A stretch of DNA of 37,535 nt. It comes from Stenotrophomonas terrae. GTDB lineage: Bacteria; Pseudomonadota; Gammaproteobacteria; Xanthomonadales; Xanthomonadaceae. Location: the NCBI RefSeq assembly GCF_001431465.1, contig NZ_LDJJ01000046.1:1-37535 (forward strand), given 5' to 3'. Positions within the stretch are counted from its first letter, which is position 1; each line of letters opens with the position of its first letter. Below the pieces are notes generated by a model. That model did not search any database. It had not been told where the DNA came from and was given only the letters and a program-made list of their open reading frames with translations. Positions 23,854 through 33,519 of the stretch are shown in pieces. The position numbers and the translations under genes are program-made.

Positions 23854-26310
23854 TCAGTGCTTGACGCGGGCCGTGGGAGCTGCCTTCGCCTTGCCGCGAA
23901 CTGCGACACGCTGCGCACTTTTACCTGCTTTCTTCGGTGCCAGCGGTGTCGCCAGGGCGATGTCCAGCACTTCGTCGATCCACTTCACCGGCACGATGGT
24001 CAGGTCGCGGGTGACGTTGGCCGGGATATCCACCAGATCCTTGCGGTTCTCTTCGGGGATGATCACGGTGCGGATGCCGCCACGCAGCGCTGCCAGCAGC
24101 TTCTCCTTCAGGCCGCCGATGGCGGTGACGCGACCACGCAGGGTGATTTCGCCGGTCATCGCCACTTCGGCCTTCACCGGCACCTTGGTCAGGGTCGACA
24201 CCAACGACGTCACCATCGCGATGCCGGCGCTGGGGCCGTCCTTCGGAGTGGCGCCATCAGGCACGTGCAGATGCACGTCGTGCTTCTGCAGGAAGTCGAC
24301 GTCGATGCCGAGTGTTTCGGCACGCGCACGCACCACCGACAGGGCAGCCGTGGCCGACTCCTTCATTACGTTGCCAAGCTGGCCGGTCAGGGTGACGGCA
24401 CCCTTGCCCGGAATCAGCGTCGATTCGACCTGCAGCAGTTCACCGCCGACTTCGGTCCAGGCCAGGCCAGTGACCAGGCCGATCTCGTTTTCTTCCTCGG
24501 CACGGCCGAAGTCGAAGCGACGTACACCCAGGTACTTGTCCAGGTTCTTCGAGTCCACCACCACCAAGGCCTTCGACTTCTTGGCAGATTTCTTGGCAGC
24601 CTTCTTCACCGGCTGCGGGCCGGCCAGGGCGATTTCCTTGACCACCTTGCGGCAGATCTTGGCGATTTCGCGTTCGAGGTTACGCACACCGGATTCGCGC
24701 GTGTAATAACGCACGATGTCGCGGATGGCGTCTTCCTCGATGGCCAGCTCCTCAACCTTCAAGCCATTGGCCTTGAGCTGCTTGCTCAACAGATAGCGCA
24801 TGGCGATGTTGAGCTTCTCATCCTCGGTGTAACCCGGGATGCGGATCACTTCCATACGGTCCAGCAACGGGCCCGGGATGTTCAGCGAATTGGAGGTGGC
24901 CACGAACATCACTTCGCTCAGGTCCAGGTCGACCTCGAGGTAGTGATCGTTGAAGGCGTTGTTCTGCTCCGGGTCCAGCACCTCAAGCAGCGCCGAGGAC
25001 GGGTCGCCACGGAAATCCATCGACATCTTGTCGATTTCATCCAGCACGAACAGCGGGTTCTTGCTGCCGACCTTGTTGAGGTTCTGCACGATGCGGCCCG
25101 GCATGGAGCCGACATAGGTACGGCGATGGCCACGGATCTCGGCCTCGTCCCGCACGCCGCCCAGCGACATGCGCACGAACTTGCGGTTGGTGGCCTTGGC
25201 GATGGACTGACCCAGGGAGGTCTTGCCCACACCCGGCGGGCCGACCAGGCACAGGATCGGGCCCTTCATCTGCTTCACCCGCGACTGCACCGCAAGGTAT
25301 TCAAGGATGCGGTCCTTGACCTTGTCCAGGCCGTAATGGTCGGCGTCCAGCGTGTCCTGGGCGACCTTCAGGTCCTTGCGGACCTTGGTGCGCTTCTTCC
25401 ACGGCACGCCCAGCAGCCATTCCAGGTAGTTGCGCACCACCGCGGCTTCAGCCGACATCGGCGACATCTGCTTGAGCTTGTTGAGCTCGTTCTTGGCCTT
25501 GGTTTCAACCGGCTTGGGCATGCCGGCCTCGGCGATCTTGCGCGCCAGTTCTTCCATCTCACCGGGCGCTTCATCCAGGTCACCCAGTTCTTTCTGGATG
25601 GCCTTCATCTGCTCGTTGAGGTAGTACTCGCGCTGGCTCTTTTCCATCTGCGACTTGACCCGGCCGCGGATGCGCTTTTCCAGCTGCTGCACGTCGATTT
25701 CGCCATCGACCAGGCCGACCAGCATTTCCAGCCGGTCACCGACCTGCAGCGTTTCCAGCAGCTTCTGCTTGTCGGCCAGGCGCACGCCGATGTGCGCGGC
25801 GATGGTATCGGCCAGGCGCGTGGGTTCCTCGATGCCAGCCAGGGTCTGCAACAGCTCCGGCGGCAGCTTGCGGTTGGTCTTTACGTACTGCTCGAACAGG
25901 GACATCAGCGAACGGGCGATCGCCTCGATCTCACGCGGCTCGCGCGATTCGTCCGATTCGATTTCAATGCCGTGGCCCTGCAGCGAGCCGTCCTGCTCAT
26001 AGACCTTGTCCACGGCAACGCGCGACAGGCCTTCGACCAGCACCTTGATGGTGCCATCGGGCAGTTTCAGCAGCTGCAGCACCTGCGCCAGGGTGCCGAC
26101 CGTGTACAGGTCAGCCGCCGCCGGGTCGTCGGTTTCAGCGGACTTCTGGGCCAGCAGCAGGATGCGCTTGTCGGCCTCCATCGCGCGCTCCAGCGCCTGC
26201 ATGGACTTGTCGCGGCCCACGAACAGGGGGATGACCATGTGCGGGAACACCACCACGTCGCGCAGCGGCAGGACCGGCAGGTCGAGAACTTCGAGTTGGG
26301 ACTGGGCCAT
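23854..26310 (-). CDS. lon: ATP-dependent protease Lon (LonA)
   Basis: An 818-residue cytosolic AAA+ serine protease degrading misfolded and regulatory proteins. The N-terminal LON substrate domain starts [15 protein letters not shown]; the AAA+ module has Walker A GPPGVGKT (357-364) and Walker [11 protein letters not shown]; the protease domain carries the catalytic Ser694 in [11 protein letters not shown] and Lys737 in [11 protein letters not shown] Lys-rich insert ([12 protein letters not shown]) lies between the AAA+ lid and the protease domain. The tail is basic and Ala-rich. GGAG precedes the ATG. It lies downstream of clpX behind a terminator that overlaps a heat-shock-like promoter. 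Confidence 0.98.
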   Translation of the reverse strand: MAQSQLEVLDLPVLPLRDVVVFPHMVIPLFVGRDKSMQALERAMEADKRILLLAQKSAETDDPAAADLYTVGTLAQVLQLLKLPDGTIKVLVEGLSRVAVDKVYEQDGSLQGHGIEIESDESREPREIEAIARSLMSLFEQYVKTNRKLPPELLQTLAGIEEPTRLADTIAAHIGVRLADKQKLLETLQVGDRLEMLVGLVDGEIDVQQLEKRIRGRVKSQMEKSQREYYLNEQMKAIQKELGDLDEAPGEMEELARKIAEAGMPKPVETKAKNELNKLKQMSPMSAEAAVVRNYLEWLLGVPWKKRTKVRKDLKVAQDTLDADHYGLDKVKDRILEYLAVQSRVKQMKGPILCLVGPPGVGKTSLGQSIAKATNRKFVRMSLGGVRDEAEIRGHRRTYVGSMPGRIVQNLNKVGSKNPLFVLDEIDKMSMDFRGDPSSALLEVLDPEQNNAFNDHYLEVDLDLSEVMFVATSNSLNIPGPLLDRMEVIRIPGYTEDEKLNIAMRYLLSKQLKANGLKVEELAIEEDAIRDIVRYYTRESGVRNLEREIAKICRKVVKEIALAGPQPVKKAAKKSAKKSKALVVVDSKNLDKYLGVRRFDFGRAEEENEIGLVTGLAWTEVGGELLQVESTLIPGKGAVTLTGQLGNVMKESATAALSVVRARAETLGIDVDFLQKHDVHLHVPDGATPKDGPSAGIAMVTSLVSTLTKVPVKAEVAMTGEITLRGRVTAIGGLKEKLLAALRGGIRTVIIPEENRKDLVDIPANVTRDLTIVPVKWIDEVLDIALATPLAPKKAGKSAQRVAVRGKAKAAPTARVKH

Positions 26311-26340
26311 GGGGGCTCCGAGATTCGGTGGAGGCTAAAT

Positions 26341-26375
26341 AAAAAAGCCGATGGCCCCGTTATGGGGCCATCGGC
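26341..26375 (-). terminator. Terminator of clpX
   Basis: On the minus strand GCCGATGGCCCC pairs perfectly with GGGGCCATCGGC (5-nt loop) and TTTTTT follows. It lies 72 bp past the clpX stop and 30 bp before the lon start. Confidence 0.9.
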
Positions 26376-26388
26376 GAGGTGTTGCAAG
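26362..26388 (-). promoter_or_regulatory. Candidate sigma32-type promoter of lon
   Basis: On the minus strand CTTGCAA (26382-26388), a 14-bp spacer and CCCCAT (26362-26367, continuing AA) closely match the heat-shock consensus CTTGAAA-N11-16-CCCCATNT. The -10 lies inside the first arm of the clpX terminator hairpin. Confidence 0.6.
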
Positions 26389-26446
26389 AGCTTCTGAAAG
26401 CTGAACGTGAATGGAAAAGTGCCTATTCACATCGCCTCGCCCCGGT

Positions 26447-27736
26447 TCAGTCGCCGGAGGCGGCCTTGGCCGGTTCCGGCGGGGCCTGGTAGACGATATA
26501 CGGCTCGGACTTGTTCTCGATGACCGACTCGTCCACCACCACCTTGCTGACGTTTTCCTGCGAGGGAAGTTCGTACATGGTGTCCAGCAGCACCGACTCG
26601 ACGATGGTGCGCAGGCCACGGGCGCCGGTCTTGCGCTTGAGCGCCTTCTTGGCGATGGCCGACAACGCGTCGGGGCGGAACTCCAGCTCCACACCCTCCA
26701 TCTCGAACAGCTTCTTGAACTGCTTGGTGATGGCGTTCTTGGGCTCGGTCAGGATCTGGATCAGGGCCGGCTCGTCCAGCTCTTCCAGGGTCGCGACCAC
26801 CGGCAGGCGGCCAACGAATTCCGGGATCAGGCCGAACTTGATCAGGTCTTCCGGCTCCACTTCAGCCAGCACCTTGCCAATTTCCTGCTTGCGCTCGGCA
26901 CTCTTCACCTTGGCGCCAAAACCAATGCTGCTGGTATCGGAAGAACGCTGCTGGATCACCTTGTCCAGGCCGGCAAACGCGCCGCCGCAGATGAACAGGA
27001 TGTTCTTGGTGTCGACCTGCAAAAATTCCTGCTGCGGGTGCTTGCGGCCACCCTGCGGCGGAACGCTGGCAACCGTGCCTTCGATCAGCTTCAACAGTGC
27101 CTGCTGCACGCCTTCGCCGGACACGTCACGGGTAATCGACGGGTTCTCGCTCTTGCGCGAGATCTTGTCGATTTCATCGATATAGACGATGCCCTGCTGT
27201 GCCTTCTCGACGTCGTAGTCGCACTTCTGCAGCAGCTTCTGGATGATGTTTTCCACATCCTCGCCCACATAACCGGCTTCGGTCAGGGTGGTCGCATCGG
27301 CCATGGTGAACGGCACATTGAGCAGGCGCGCCAGCGTTTCGGCCAGCAGCGTCTTGCCCGAACCGGTCGGGCCGACCAGCAGGATGTTGGATTTGGACAG
27401 CTCGACGTCGTCGCTCTTCTGACGGCTCTCGATACGCTTGTAGTGGTTGTACACCGCCACCGCCAACGTGCGCTTGGCGCGGTTCTGGCCAATCACGTAC
27501 TGGTCGAGCACCTCGAGGATCTCGCGCGGCTTGGGCAGCGAACTGCGCGCCGACTGCGCCTTTTCCTCAAGTTCCTCACGGATGATGTCGTTGCACAGCT
27601 CCACGCATTCATCACAGATGAACACGCTCGGGCCCGCGATCAGCTTACGAACTTCGTGCTGACTCTTGCCGCAGAACGAGCAGTACAGAATCTTGCCACT
27701 GCTGTCCCCGGTACGACCTTGCCGGTCTTCGCTCAT
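26447..27736 (-). CDS. clpX: ClpXP ATPase subunit ClpX
   Basis: A 429-residue hexameric unfoldase that feeds substrates to ClpP. The start at 27736 gives [20 protein letters not shown]; 25 further codons upstream are open but not conserved. The zinc-binding domain uses Cys19, Cys22, Cys41 and Cys44. Walker A is GPTGSGKT (122-129); Walker [10 protein letters not shown], the pore loop GYVGEDVE and the ClpP-docking IGFGAK loop are present. GGTAAG precedes the start. It follows clpP by 128 bp on the same strand; a CCCCCTGTTCAGAGGGGG hairpin lies in the leader. Confidence 0.98.
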   Translation of the reverse strand: MSEDRQGRTGDSSGKILYCSFCGKSQHEVRKLIAGPSVFICDECVELCNDIIREELEEKAQSARSSLPKPREILEVLDQYVIGQNRAKRTLAVAVYNHYKRIESRQKSDDVELSKSNILLVGPTGSGKTLLAETLARLLNVPFTMADATTLTEAGYVGEDVENIIQKLLQKCDYDVEKAQQGIVYIDEIDKISRKSENPSITRDVSGEGVQQALLKLIEGTVASVPPQGGRKHPQQEFLQVDTKNILFICGGAFAGLDKVIQQRSSDTSSIGFGAKVKSAERKQEIGKVLAEVEPEDLIKFGLIPEFVGRLPVVATLEELDEPALIQILTEPKNAITKQFKKLFEMEGVELEFRPDALSAIAKKALKRKTGARGLRTIVESVLLDTMYELPSQENVSKVVVDESVIENKSEPYIVYQAPPEPAKAASGD

Positions 27737-27864
27737 GCTTCGCTTACCCAGTTGCGTCCCCCTCTGAACAGGGGGTTCAAATTCGAGAATAGCACAGGGC
27801 CGGAGGGACATCAGTCCGGTTCCGACCCTGCAAAATAGGCCGCTTTTACTGGCCGTTCAACGCC

Positions 27865-28491
27865 TCAGGAAGCCTGAATGCTCTCTTCCGGACGGCGCTC
27901 CAGCACCTGATCCACCAGGCCATAGGCCGCAGCCTCGGCCGCGCTCTTGAAGTTGTCACGCTCGGTATCGCGCGCGATGGTCTCCAGGTCCTGGCCGGTG
28001 TGCTTGGCCAGCACCTCGTTCAGGCGCGAACGCAGAGTGAGGATTTCACGGGCGTGGATGTCGATATCCGTGGCCTGACCCTGGTAGCCGCCGAGCGGCT
28101 GGTGGATCATCACGCGCGAATTCGGCAGCGCGAAACGCTTGCCCGGTGCACCAGCAGCCAGCAGCAGGGCGCCCATCGAGGCGGCCTGGCCGATGCAGGT
28201 GGTGCTCACGTCCGGCTTGATGTACTGCATGGTGTCGTAGATCGCCATGCCAGCCGTGACCACGCCGCCTGGCGAGTTGATGTAGATGCTGATTTCCTTC
28301 TCCGGGTTCTCCGATTCAAGGAACAGCAGCTGCGCCACCACAACGTTCGCCATATGGTCGTCGATCGGACCGACCAGGAAAATCAGGCGCTCTTTGAGCA
28401 GGCGCGAATAGATATCGTAGGCGCGCTCGCCGCGGCTGGTCTGTTCGACCACCATCGGAACCATGTTCAGAGCTTTGGTTCGGTTGTCCAT
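27865..28491 (-). CDS. clpP: ATP-dependent Clp protease proteolytic subunit ClpP
   Basis: A 208-residue serine peptidase that forms the double-heptamer chamber. The catalytic triad is Ser105 ([10 protein letters not shown]), His130 (VMIHQPLGG) and Asp179 (TERDNF). Processing near the N-terminus, after the MVPMVVEQ region, is usual. I prefer ATG at 28491 (AGGTG about 10 nt upstream) to the GTG at 28503, which overlaps that ribosome-binding site. It lies 66 bp after tig; a hairpin at 28522-28541 separates them. Confidence 0.97.
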   Translation of the reverse strand: MDNRTKALNMVPMVVEQTSRGERAYDIYSRLLKERLIFLVGPIDDHMANVVVAQLLFLESENPEKEISIYINSPGGVVTAGMAIYDTMQYIKPDVSTTCIGQAASMGALLLAAGAPGKRFALPNSRVMIHQPLGGYQGQATDIDIHAREILTLRSRLNEVLAKHTGQDLETIARDTERDNFKSAAEAAAYGLVDQVLERRPEESIQAS

Positions 28492-28521
28492 TACGTGAGG
28501 CACCTATTTTGGGAGGGAACT

Positions 28522-28541
28522 CCCCGCGCCACGGCGCGGGG
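28522..28541 (-). promoter_or_regulatory. GC-rich hairpin between tig and clpP
   Basis: A perfect 8-bp CCCCGCGC/GCGCGGGG stem with a 4-nt loop has no U-tract after it. It more probably stabilises or processes the tig-clpP transcript than terminates it. Confidence 0.45.
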
Positions 28542-28557
28542 ATGGAACACCACCAGA

Positions 28558-29853
28558 TTACTGGCGGATGGCTTCCTGGAACGTCAAGGCCTGCTCGGTG
28601 TGCTGGGCACGCTCGGCGATCCAGTCGATGACCTGCTCTTCCATCACACGGTTCTGCAGGCCAGCCATAAGCTGGGGATCATTGCGGTACATCTCAATGA
28701 CCTGCTCCGGCTCTTCGTAGGTCGAAGCGATCAGGCGCATGGTTTCGTTCAGGCGCTTGGGGTCCAGGCGCAGCTCGTTCTTGCGGGCCACTTCGCCGAC
28801 CAGCAGGCCGACCAGCACGCGCTTGGCAGCGGCGTCCTTGAAGCCTTCATGGGCATCGGCCGGCACATCGCCCGGGTTGCCGCCCTGGCGACGGATGGCG
28901 TCGATCTGCTGGGCCAGCATCGAGCGGGCTTCGCCCTCGACCAGACGCGGCGGCAGCTCGACCGAGGAATAGGCGGCAATCAGCTGCTCACCCACTTCGC
29001 GGCGCAGGCGGTTCATCAGCGCGCCCTTGAGCTCGCGCTCCAGGTTGGAACGGATGTCGGCGCGGAACTGTTCCACGTCGCCGTTCTTCACGCCGAAGCT
29101 CTTGATGAAGGCGGTATCCACTTCCGGCATGTCCTGCTCGGACACTTCGGTGACCTTGACGGTGACCTGCACGGTCTTGCCGGCCAGCGCCGGCACGCGC
29201 CAGTCAGCCGGGAACTCGACGTCCAGGGTCTTTTCTTCGCCCTTGGCCAGGCCGACCAGACCCTTTTCGATCTGCTCGAACATCATGCCCTGGCCGATGA
29301 TGATGGTGCCCTTCTCGACACCTTCAGCCGGCAGACGCTCGTCGCCAGCCTGCGACCAGGTTTCCAGGCCGACCAGGTCGCCTTCCTGGGCGCCGCGTGC
29401 AACCGGCTTCCAGGTACGGCGCTGGGCGCGCAGGTTCTCGATCATCTGGTCGATGTCGGCATCGCTGATCTCGGCGGTGTGGCGCACGACGGTCAGCTTG
29501 GTGACATCGACGTCGCCGAAGTCCGGGATCAGCTCAACGGTGGCAACGAAGTCGAACTCGCCTTCGCCGGCCTTGTCGATGCGCGGGTTGCCAGCAATGC
29601 GCAGCTCGTGCTGGCGCAGGGCGGCGTCGAAGGTCTCACGCAGCAGGCCGTCCAGCGCCTCGGCGCGCACCTGCGGGCCAAAACGCTGCTCGATCACCTT
29701 TGCCGGCACCTTGCCCGGGCGGAAACCCTTGATGCGCGCGGTGCGTGCGATTTCGCCCAGACGGCCGCTGATATGCCCCTGCAGGCGTTCTTCCGGCAGC
29801 GAGAAGCTCAGGCGGCGTTCCAGATTGCCGGTGGATTCGATCGAAGCTTGCAT
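28558..29853 (-). CDS. tig: Trigger factor, ribosome-associated chaperone
   Basis: A 431-residue chaperone that binds nascent chains at ribosomal protein uL23. The ribosome-binding signature GFRPGKVP is at 43-50, the central FKBP-like PPIase domain (about 150-245) contains GDLVGLETW and [13 protein letters not shown], and the C-terminal helical arms follow. AGGAG precedes the chosen ATG (29853); upstream ATGs give non-conserved extensions. It is the first gene of tig-clpP-clpX. The tRNA-Leu gene lies 175 bp upstream with no strong terminator in between. The gap 29854-30028 shows no other gene. Confidence 0.97.
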   Translation of the reverse strand: MQASIESTGNLERRLSFSLPEERLQGHISGRLGEIARTARIKGFRPGKVPAKVIEQRFGPQVRAEALDGLLRETFDAALRQHELRIAGNPRIDKAGEGEFDFVATVELIPDFGDVDVTKLTVVRHTAEISDADIDQMIENLRAQRRTWKPVARGAQEGDLVGLETWSQAGDERLPAEGVEKGTIIIGQGMMFEQIEKGLVGLAKGEEKTLDVEFPADWRVPALAGKTVQVTVKVTEVSEQDMPEVDTAFIKSFGVKNGDVEQFRADIRSNLERELKGALMNRLRREVGEQLIAAYSSVELPPRLVEGEARSMLAQQIDAIRRQGGNPGDVPADAHEGFKDAAAKRVLVGLLVGEVARKNELRLDPKRLNETMRLIASTYEEPEQVIEMYRNDPQLMAGLQNRVMEEQVIDWIAERAQHTEQALTFQEAIRQ

Positions 29854-30028
29854 GTTGACTCCTGCCACCGGCGGCAACGCCCCGGTTCGATGTGATGGAT
29901 GAAACGGTTGTAGGGCGCGGTTATGCACCGCAGCCCTTTAGTTTGGCCGATATCGCCCGTGGCCGCCAGCGGGCGGACCCATACAGGTTGCTTGAAATGC
30001 GCCGCCGCGGGCAAAAAACACCGCCGAC

Positions 30029-30113
<85 letters not shown>

Positions 30114-30222
30114 AATACTGACTCAGCGCGCCATTGTTGCAGGAGCGCCAGCAAAGCGGAAGCCAGCCCCCGCCTGCGCGCATCTTCAACAATGGCCGGG
30201 CGGACATGCCGCTTCGGCTAAG

Positions 30223-30252
30223 AAAAAAGCCGCCAGATTTCTCCAGCGGCTT
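30223..30252 (-). terminator. Terminator after the second-transcribed tRNA-Lys
   Basis: On the minus strand an AAGCCGC/GCGGCTT stem is followed by a T-run. The tRNA-Leu gene lies beyond it, so read-through or a separate promoter is needed for that gene. Confidence 0.65.
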
Positions 30253-30259
30253 CTTGATT

Positions 30260-30335
30260 TGGTGGGCTGTCAAGGATTCGAACCTTGGACCTATTGATTA
30301 AGAGTCAACTGCTCTACCAACTGAGCTAACAGCCC
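30260..30335 (-). tRNA. tRNA-Lys(CTT), copy 2 in transcript order
   Basis: A 76-nt tRNA with GGGCTGT/ACAGCCC acceptor and anticodon loop CTCTTAA (CTT). Identical to the copy at 30449. Confidence 0.96.
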
Positions 30336-30412
30336 TGAAACTTCGAGGTGAATCTTACACTAAAAGTAGTGTCTTCCGCACCCGCCCAAAACACCGGGCT
30401 TACATAAAAAGA

Positions 30413-30437
30413 GAAAACCGCTGGATTGCTCCAACGG
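30413..30437 (-). terminator. Terminator-like hairpin between the tRNA-Lys copies
   Basis: On the minus strand CCGTTGGA pairs with TCCAGCGG (one G-U pair) and TTTTCTCTTTT follows. It resembles the hairpin at 30223, suggesting that the tRNA-Lys gene was duplicated together with its terminator. Confidence 0.6.
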
Positions 30438-30448
30438 CTTTCTTGATT

Positions 30449-30524
30449 TGGTGGGCTGTCAAGGATTCGAACCTTGGACCTATTGATTAAGAGTCAACTG
30501 CTCTACCAACTGAGCTAACAGCCC
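30449..30524 (-). tRNA. tRNA-Lys(CTT), copy 1 in transcript order
   Basis: Identical to the copy at 30260. The 20 bp after each gene are also alike, marking a tandem duplication of gene plus trailer. Confidence 0.96.
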
Positions 30525-30601
30525 TGAAAATCAGGAGGCATATAGTGCTGCAACCTGACCTTTTTTGCAAGCCCGGATTTTACTCCGAAGCCTTGAAACA
30601 G

Positions 30602-30679
30602 TGGGGTGGCTGAGGGGATTCGAACCCCCGACCACCGGAATCACAATCCGGTACTCTAACCAACTGAGCTACAGCCACC
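30602..30679 (-). tRNA. tRNA-His(GTG)
   Basis: The GTGGCTG/CAGCCAC acceptor with an encoded extra 5' G opposite C73, and anticodon loop TTGTGAT (GTG), identify tRNA-His. Confidence 0.96.
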
Positions 30680-30714
30680 ACTGAAACCTTACTTAACCTA
30701 CCGCTTGCACCTGA

Positions 30715-30791
30715 TGGTGCGCCCGACAGGAATCGAACCTGTAACCGCCGGCTTAGAAGGCCGGTGCTCTATCCAGTTGAGCTACGGGCGC
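30715..30791 (-). tRNA. tRNA-Arg(TCT)
   Basis: A 77-nt tRNA with GCGCCCG/CGGGCGC acceptor, encoded CCA and anticodon loop TTCTAAG (TCT). Confidence 0.96.
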
Positions 30792-30835
30792 TCTGACCGG
30801 ATTGTCGCACTCCAACACGCGCTTGGTGCGTCGGA

Positions 30836-30912
30836 TGGTCGGGGTAGAGGGATTCGAACCCCCGACATCCTGCTCCCAAAGCAGGCGCGCTACCAGACTG
30901 CGCTATACCCCG
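30836..30912 (-). tRNA. tRNA-Pro(TGG)
   Basis: A 77-nt tRNA with CGGGGTA/TACCCCG acceptor, A73, encoded CCA and anticodon loop TTTGGGA (TGG). It is the first gene of the Pro-Arg-His-Lys-Lys-Leu cluster. Confidence 0.96.
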
Positions 30913-30948
30913 GCGGTGAATCCTTCCAATGCCCCGGAAAGGTCGGCT

Positions 30949-30977
30949 ATTGTGGGAATTTACGCGGTATCTGTCAA
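30949..30977 (-). promoter_or_regulatory. Promoter of the tRNA-Pro/Arg/His/Lys cluster
   Basis: On the minus strand a perfect -35 TTGACA (30972-30977), a 17-bp spacer and CACAAT (30949-30954) lie 37 bp upstream of tRNA-Pro. The following bases are GC-rich, as expected of a stringent tRNA promoter. Confidence 0.75.
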
Positions 30978-31051
30978 CGGTAAATTTCACTTTATTTGAT
31001 ACGGGTATGCTGTGAGCACTTTCGGCCCACTTCACAGCAACGGAGCTTTGC

Positions 31052-31813
31052 ATGCGCAGCGGCAACCCTGCCCTTTCCGAATCCACCTTCCTTGACCTTG
31101 GCACCGGCGGCGTGGTCTCACGCGGCGCCGATGTCATGACCATCAACGGCACCGTCAACAAGACCGGTTTCCTGTTGTTACTGGCGGTATTGACCGCGGC
31201 GTTTGCATGGAACGGCACGCTCAGCGACAGCGGCGAGCTGCTGCCGGCAGCCAAGTTCTACCTGTGGGGCGGCATGATCGTCGGCTTCATCCTGTCGCTG
31301 GTGACCATCTTCAAGAAGACCTGGGCACCGGTCAGCGCGCCGCTGTATGCACTGGCTGAGGGCCTGTTCCTGGGCTCGATCTCGGCGATCTATGAAGCAC
31401 GCTTCAACGGCATCGTGTTCCAGGCGGTACTGCTGACCTTCGGCACGCTGTTCGCACTGCTGTTTGCCTACCGCAGCGGCCTGATCAAGGCTACCGAGAA
31501 CTTCAAGCTGGGCGTGGTCGCAGCCACCGGCGGCATCGCCCTGGTGTACCTGGCGACCATCGTGCTGGGCCTGTTCAACATCCAGATCCCCTACATCCAC
31601 GGCTCGGGCCTGATCGGCATCGGCTTCAGCCTGTTCGTGGTGGTGATCGCCGCACTGAACCTGGTGCTGGATTTCGACTTCATCGAAAGCGGCGTGGAAG
31701 CCGGCGCACCGAAGTACATGGAGTGGTACGGCGCGTTCGGGCTGATGGTCACCCTGGTGTGGCTGTACATCGAGTTCCTGCGCCTGCTGTCGAAGCTGCA
31801 GTCGCGCAACTGA
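31052..31813 (+). CDS. Bax inhibitor-1-like membrane protein
   Basis: A 253-residue integral membrane protein with about seven hydrophobic segments between residues 35 and 250. The N-terminal MRSGNPALSESTF and the loop ALAEGLFLGSISAIYEARFNG mark the bacterial BaxI_1-like family, related to YccA/YetJ. Characterised relatives are pH-sensitive calcium-leak channels or modulators of membrane proteolysis; the role here is unknown. The acidic pair in the last segments (DFDFIESGVEAGAP) fits the family. CGGAG precedes the start. It is divergent from the tRNA cluster and has its own terminator. Confidence 0.88.
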   Translation: MRSGNPALSESTFLDLGTGGVVSRGADVMTINGTVNKTGFLLLLAVLTAAFAWNGTLSDSGELLPAAKFYLWGGMIVGFILSLVTIFKKTWAPVSAPLYALAEGLFLGSISAIYEARFNGIVFQAVLLTFGTLFALLFAYRSGLIKATENFKLGVVAATGGIALVYLATIVLGLFNIQIPYIHGSGLIGIGFSLFVVVIAALNLVLDFDFIESGVEAGAPKYMEWYGAFGLMVTLVWLYIEFLRLLSKLQSRN

Positions 31814-31834
31814 GATTGCTGCAGCTTGTTTGCG

Positions 31835-31863
31835 AAGGGCGCCTTTGGGCGCCCTTTGTTTTG
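31835..31863 (+). terminator. Terminator of the Bax-inhibitor-1-like gene
   Basis: A perfect 9-bp AAGGGCGCC stem with a TTTG loop is followed by TGTTTTG, 21 bp after the stop. Confidence 0.85.
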
Positions 31864-31930
31864 TAATGCCGAGCCATGCTCGGCTGTGGCTTTACCGATA
31901 AGGCTCCTGCCGAGCATGGCTCGGCACTAC
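31863..31930. repeat. Inverted pair of GTAG-type REP elements
   Basis: A GTAATGCCGAGCCATGCTCGG copy at 31863-31884 and an inverted copy (TGCCGAGC-ATG-GCTCGGCA-CTAC) at 31908-31930 are separated by 23 bp. They belong to the same family as 20380, 20553 and 20715. Confidence 0.85.
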
Positions 31931-31939
31931 ACAAACCAA

Positions 31940-31970
31940 AACGGAGCGCTTTCGCGCTCCGTTTTTTTTC
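31940..31970. terminator. Bidirectional terminator between REP pair and isocitrate dehydrogenase
   Basis: A perfect 10-bp AACGGAGCGC stem with a TTTC loop. Eight T residues follow on the plus strand; the minus strand has a weaker TTTTGG run, 20 bp past the dehydrogenase stop. Confidence 0.7.
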
Positions 31971-31990
31971 AGCAACTACCGCGGCTGCAA

Positions 31991-32995
31991 TCAGATGCGG
32001 CTGGCGATGGCCTGGGCGAAGCCCATGGTGGTGCCGTTGCCGCCCAGGTCGCCGGTCAGCGAATCCTTGGCTTCCATCGTGGCAACGATGGCCTTGCGCA
32101 GGCGCTCGGCATTTTCCGGCTGGCCGACGTGATCCAGCATCTGCGCGGCGCCCAGCAGCAGCGCGACCGGGTTGGCCTTGCCCTGACCGGCGATGTCCGG
32201 TGCGGTGCCGTGCACGGCTTCGAAGATGGCCGCGTCAGCGCCGATGTTGGCGCCCGGGGCCAGGCCCAGGCCGCCGACCAGACCCGCACACAGGTCGGAG
32301 ATGATGTCGCCGAACAGGTTGGTGGTGACGATGATGTCGAACTGCTCCGGACGCATCACCAGCTGCATGCAGGCGTTGTCCACGATCATTTCCTGGAACT
32401 CGATTTCCGGGTACTTGGCGGCGACTTCGCGCGCCACGTCCAGGAACAGGCCCGAGGTCGACTTGATGATGTTGGCCTTGTGCACGGCGGTGACCTTCTT
32501 GCGGCCGGTGCTCTTGGCCAGCTCGAAGGCGTAACGCACGATGCGCTCGGAGCCCTTGCGGGTGATGCGGGTGCCGGAGAACGCGGTCTCGCCGTCGGCC
32601 GACACTTCCTGGCCTTCGGCCAGGTAGGCGCCTTCGGTGTTCTCACGCACCGTGATCATGTTGATGTTCTCGTAGCGCGACTTGGTGTTCGGGAACGAGA
32701 TGGCCGGACGCACGTTGGCGTACAGGTCGAACTGGCGACGCAGGGCGACGTTGATCGAGCTGAAACCGCCACCAACCGGAGTGGTCAGCGGGCTCTTCAG
32801 GGCGACCTTGTTCTTCTTGATCGATTCCAGGGTGGAAGCCGGGATCAGCTCACCGTGCTTTTCCAGCGCGGCCAGGCCAGCGTCGGCGAACTCATAGGTC
32901 AGGCCAGCACCCAGCTTGTCCAGTACGAACAGGGTGGCGTCCATGATTTCCGGGCCGATGCCATCGCCGCGGATGACGGTGATTGTCTGCGTCAT
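31991..32995 (-). CDS. NAD-dependent isocitrate dehydrogenase
   Basis: A 334-residue beta-decarboxylating dehydrogenase of the IDH/IMDH family, probably the TCA-cycle enzyme. ITVIRGDGIGPEIMDATL is the N-terminal motif; SSINVALRRQFDLYANVRP holds the substrate-binding Ser and Arg residues; TVRENTEGAYLAEG, VHKANIIKSTSGLF and the metal-binding NLFGDIISDLCAGL block follow. The short homodimeric form is closer to eukaryotic NAD-IDH and homoisocitrate dehydrogenase than to E. coli Icd. Xanthomonads are known to have such an NAD-specific enzyme. An isopropylmalate role is less likely from the residues around SSINVALR. It stands alone. Confidence 0.88.
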   Translation of the reverse strand: MTQTITVIRGDGIGPEIMDATLFVLDKLGAGLTYEFADAGLAALEKHGELIPASTLESIKKNKVALKSPLTTPVGGGFSSINVALRRQFDLYANVRPAISFPNTKSRYENINMITVRENTEGAYLAEGQEVSADGETAFSGTRITRKGSERIVRYAFELAKSTGRKKVTAVHKANIIKSTSGLFLDVAREVAAKYPEIEFQEMIVDNACMQLVMRPEQFDIIVTTNLFGDIISDLCAGLVGGLGLAPGANIGADAAIFEAVHGTAPDIAGQGKANPVALLLGAAQMLDHVGQPENAERLRKAIVATMEAKDSLTGDLGGNGTTMGFAQAIASRI

Positions 32996-33126
32996 TTCTA
33001 GGTATTCCGAACAGGGAGGAGGAATGCGCCATCCGGCTGCCCGGAACCCGGCGCGATTGAAAAGGTTTCAACTGTCAATTATGCCTGATCAGCCGCGCCA
33101 GCCCCAACTGGACCATGGTCTGGGGT

Positions 33127-33519
33127 TCAGCTGTGCTCGTGCCCGGCCGGCGCGGTGGCCGCCCCGTTCTCCAGCTGGTCGAGGAAATCCACCGCCCGCC
33201 GCAGGTGCGGGATGACGATGGAGCCGCCCACCACCAGGCCGACCGAGAAGGTCTCGAAGAACTCTTCACGGCTAACCCCGGCGTCCTTGCACTGGGCCAC
33301 GTGGTAGCTGATGCAGTCATCGCAGCGCAGCACCATCGAGGCCACCAGGCCCAGCAGCTCCTTGGTCTTCACATCCAGCGCGCCGGCCTGGTAGGTCTGG
33401 GTGTCGAGCGCGAAGAAGCGCCGCACCACCTGGTTGGGCTCGGCCAGGATGCGCTGGTTCATGCGCTGGCGGAATTCGGTGAATTCGGCCAGGCGGTCCT
33501 TTTCGCTGTCGGCGCTCAT
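33127..33519 (-). CDS. Carboxymuconolactone decarboxylase / AhpD-like protein
   Basis: A 130-residue all-helical CMD-family protein. LRCDDCISYH holds the redox pair Cys66 and Cys69 and His73, the AhpD-type C-x-x-C-x-x-x-H arrangement, so peroxidase-linked or thiol-redox activity is more likely than lactone decarboxylation. It overlaps the upstream glutaredoxin gene by 4 bp (ATGA), which strengthens the thiol-redox reading. It is cytosolic, and the physiological substrate is unknown. Confidence 0.88.
   Translation of the reverse strand: MSADSEKDRLAEFTEFRQRMNQRILAEPNQVVRRFFALDTQTYQAGALDVKTKELLGLVASMVLRCDDCISYHVAQCKDAGVSREEFFETFSVGLVVGGSIVIPHLRRAVDFLDQLENGAATAPAGHEHS

Noticed and set aside
23857..26397. 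846-codon ORF antisense to lon
   Set aside because: A mirror of a GC-rich gene with biased third positions; rich in His, Gln, Leu and Arg with no domain, while lon is unambiguous.
26411..29895. Long plus-strand ORFs opposite clpX, clpP and tig
   Set aside because: Antisense shadows with the same His/Gln-rich composition; the minus-strand genes are certain.
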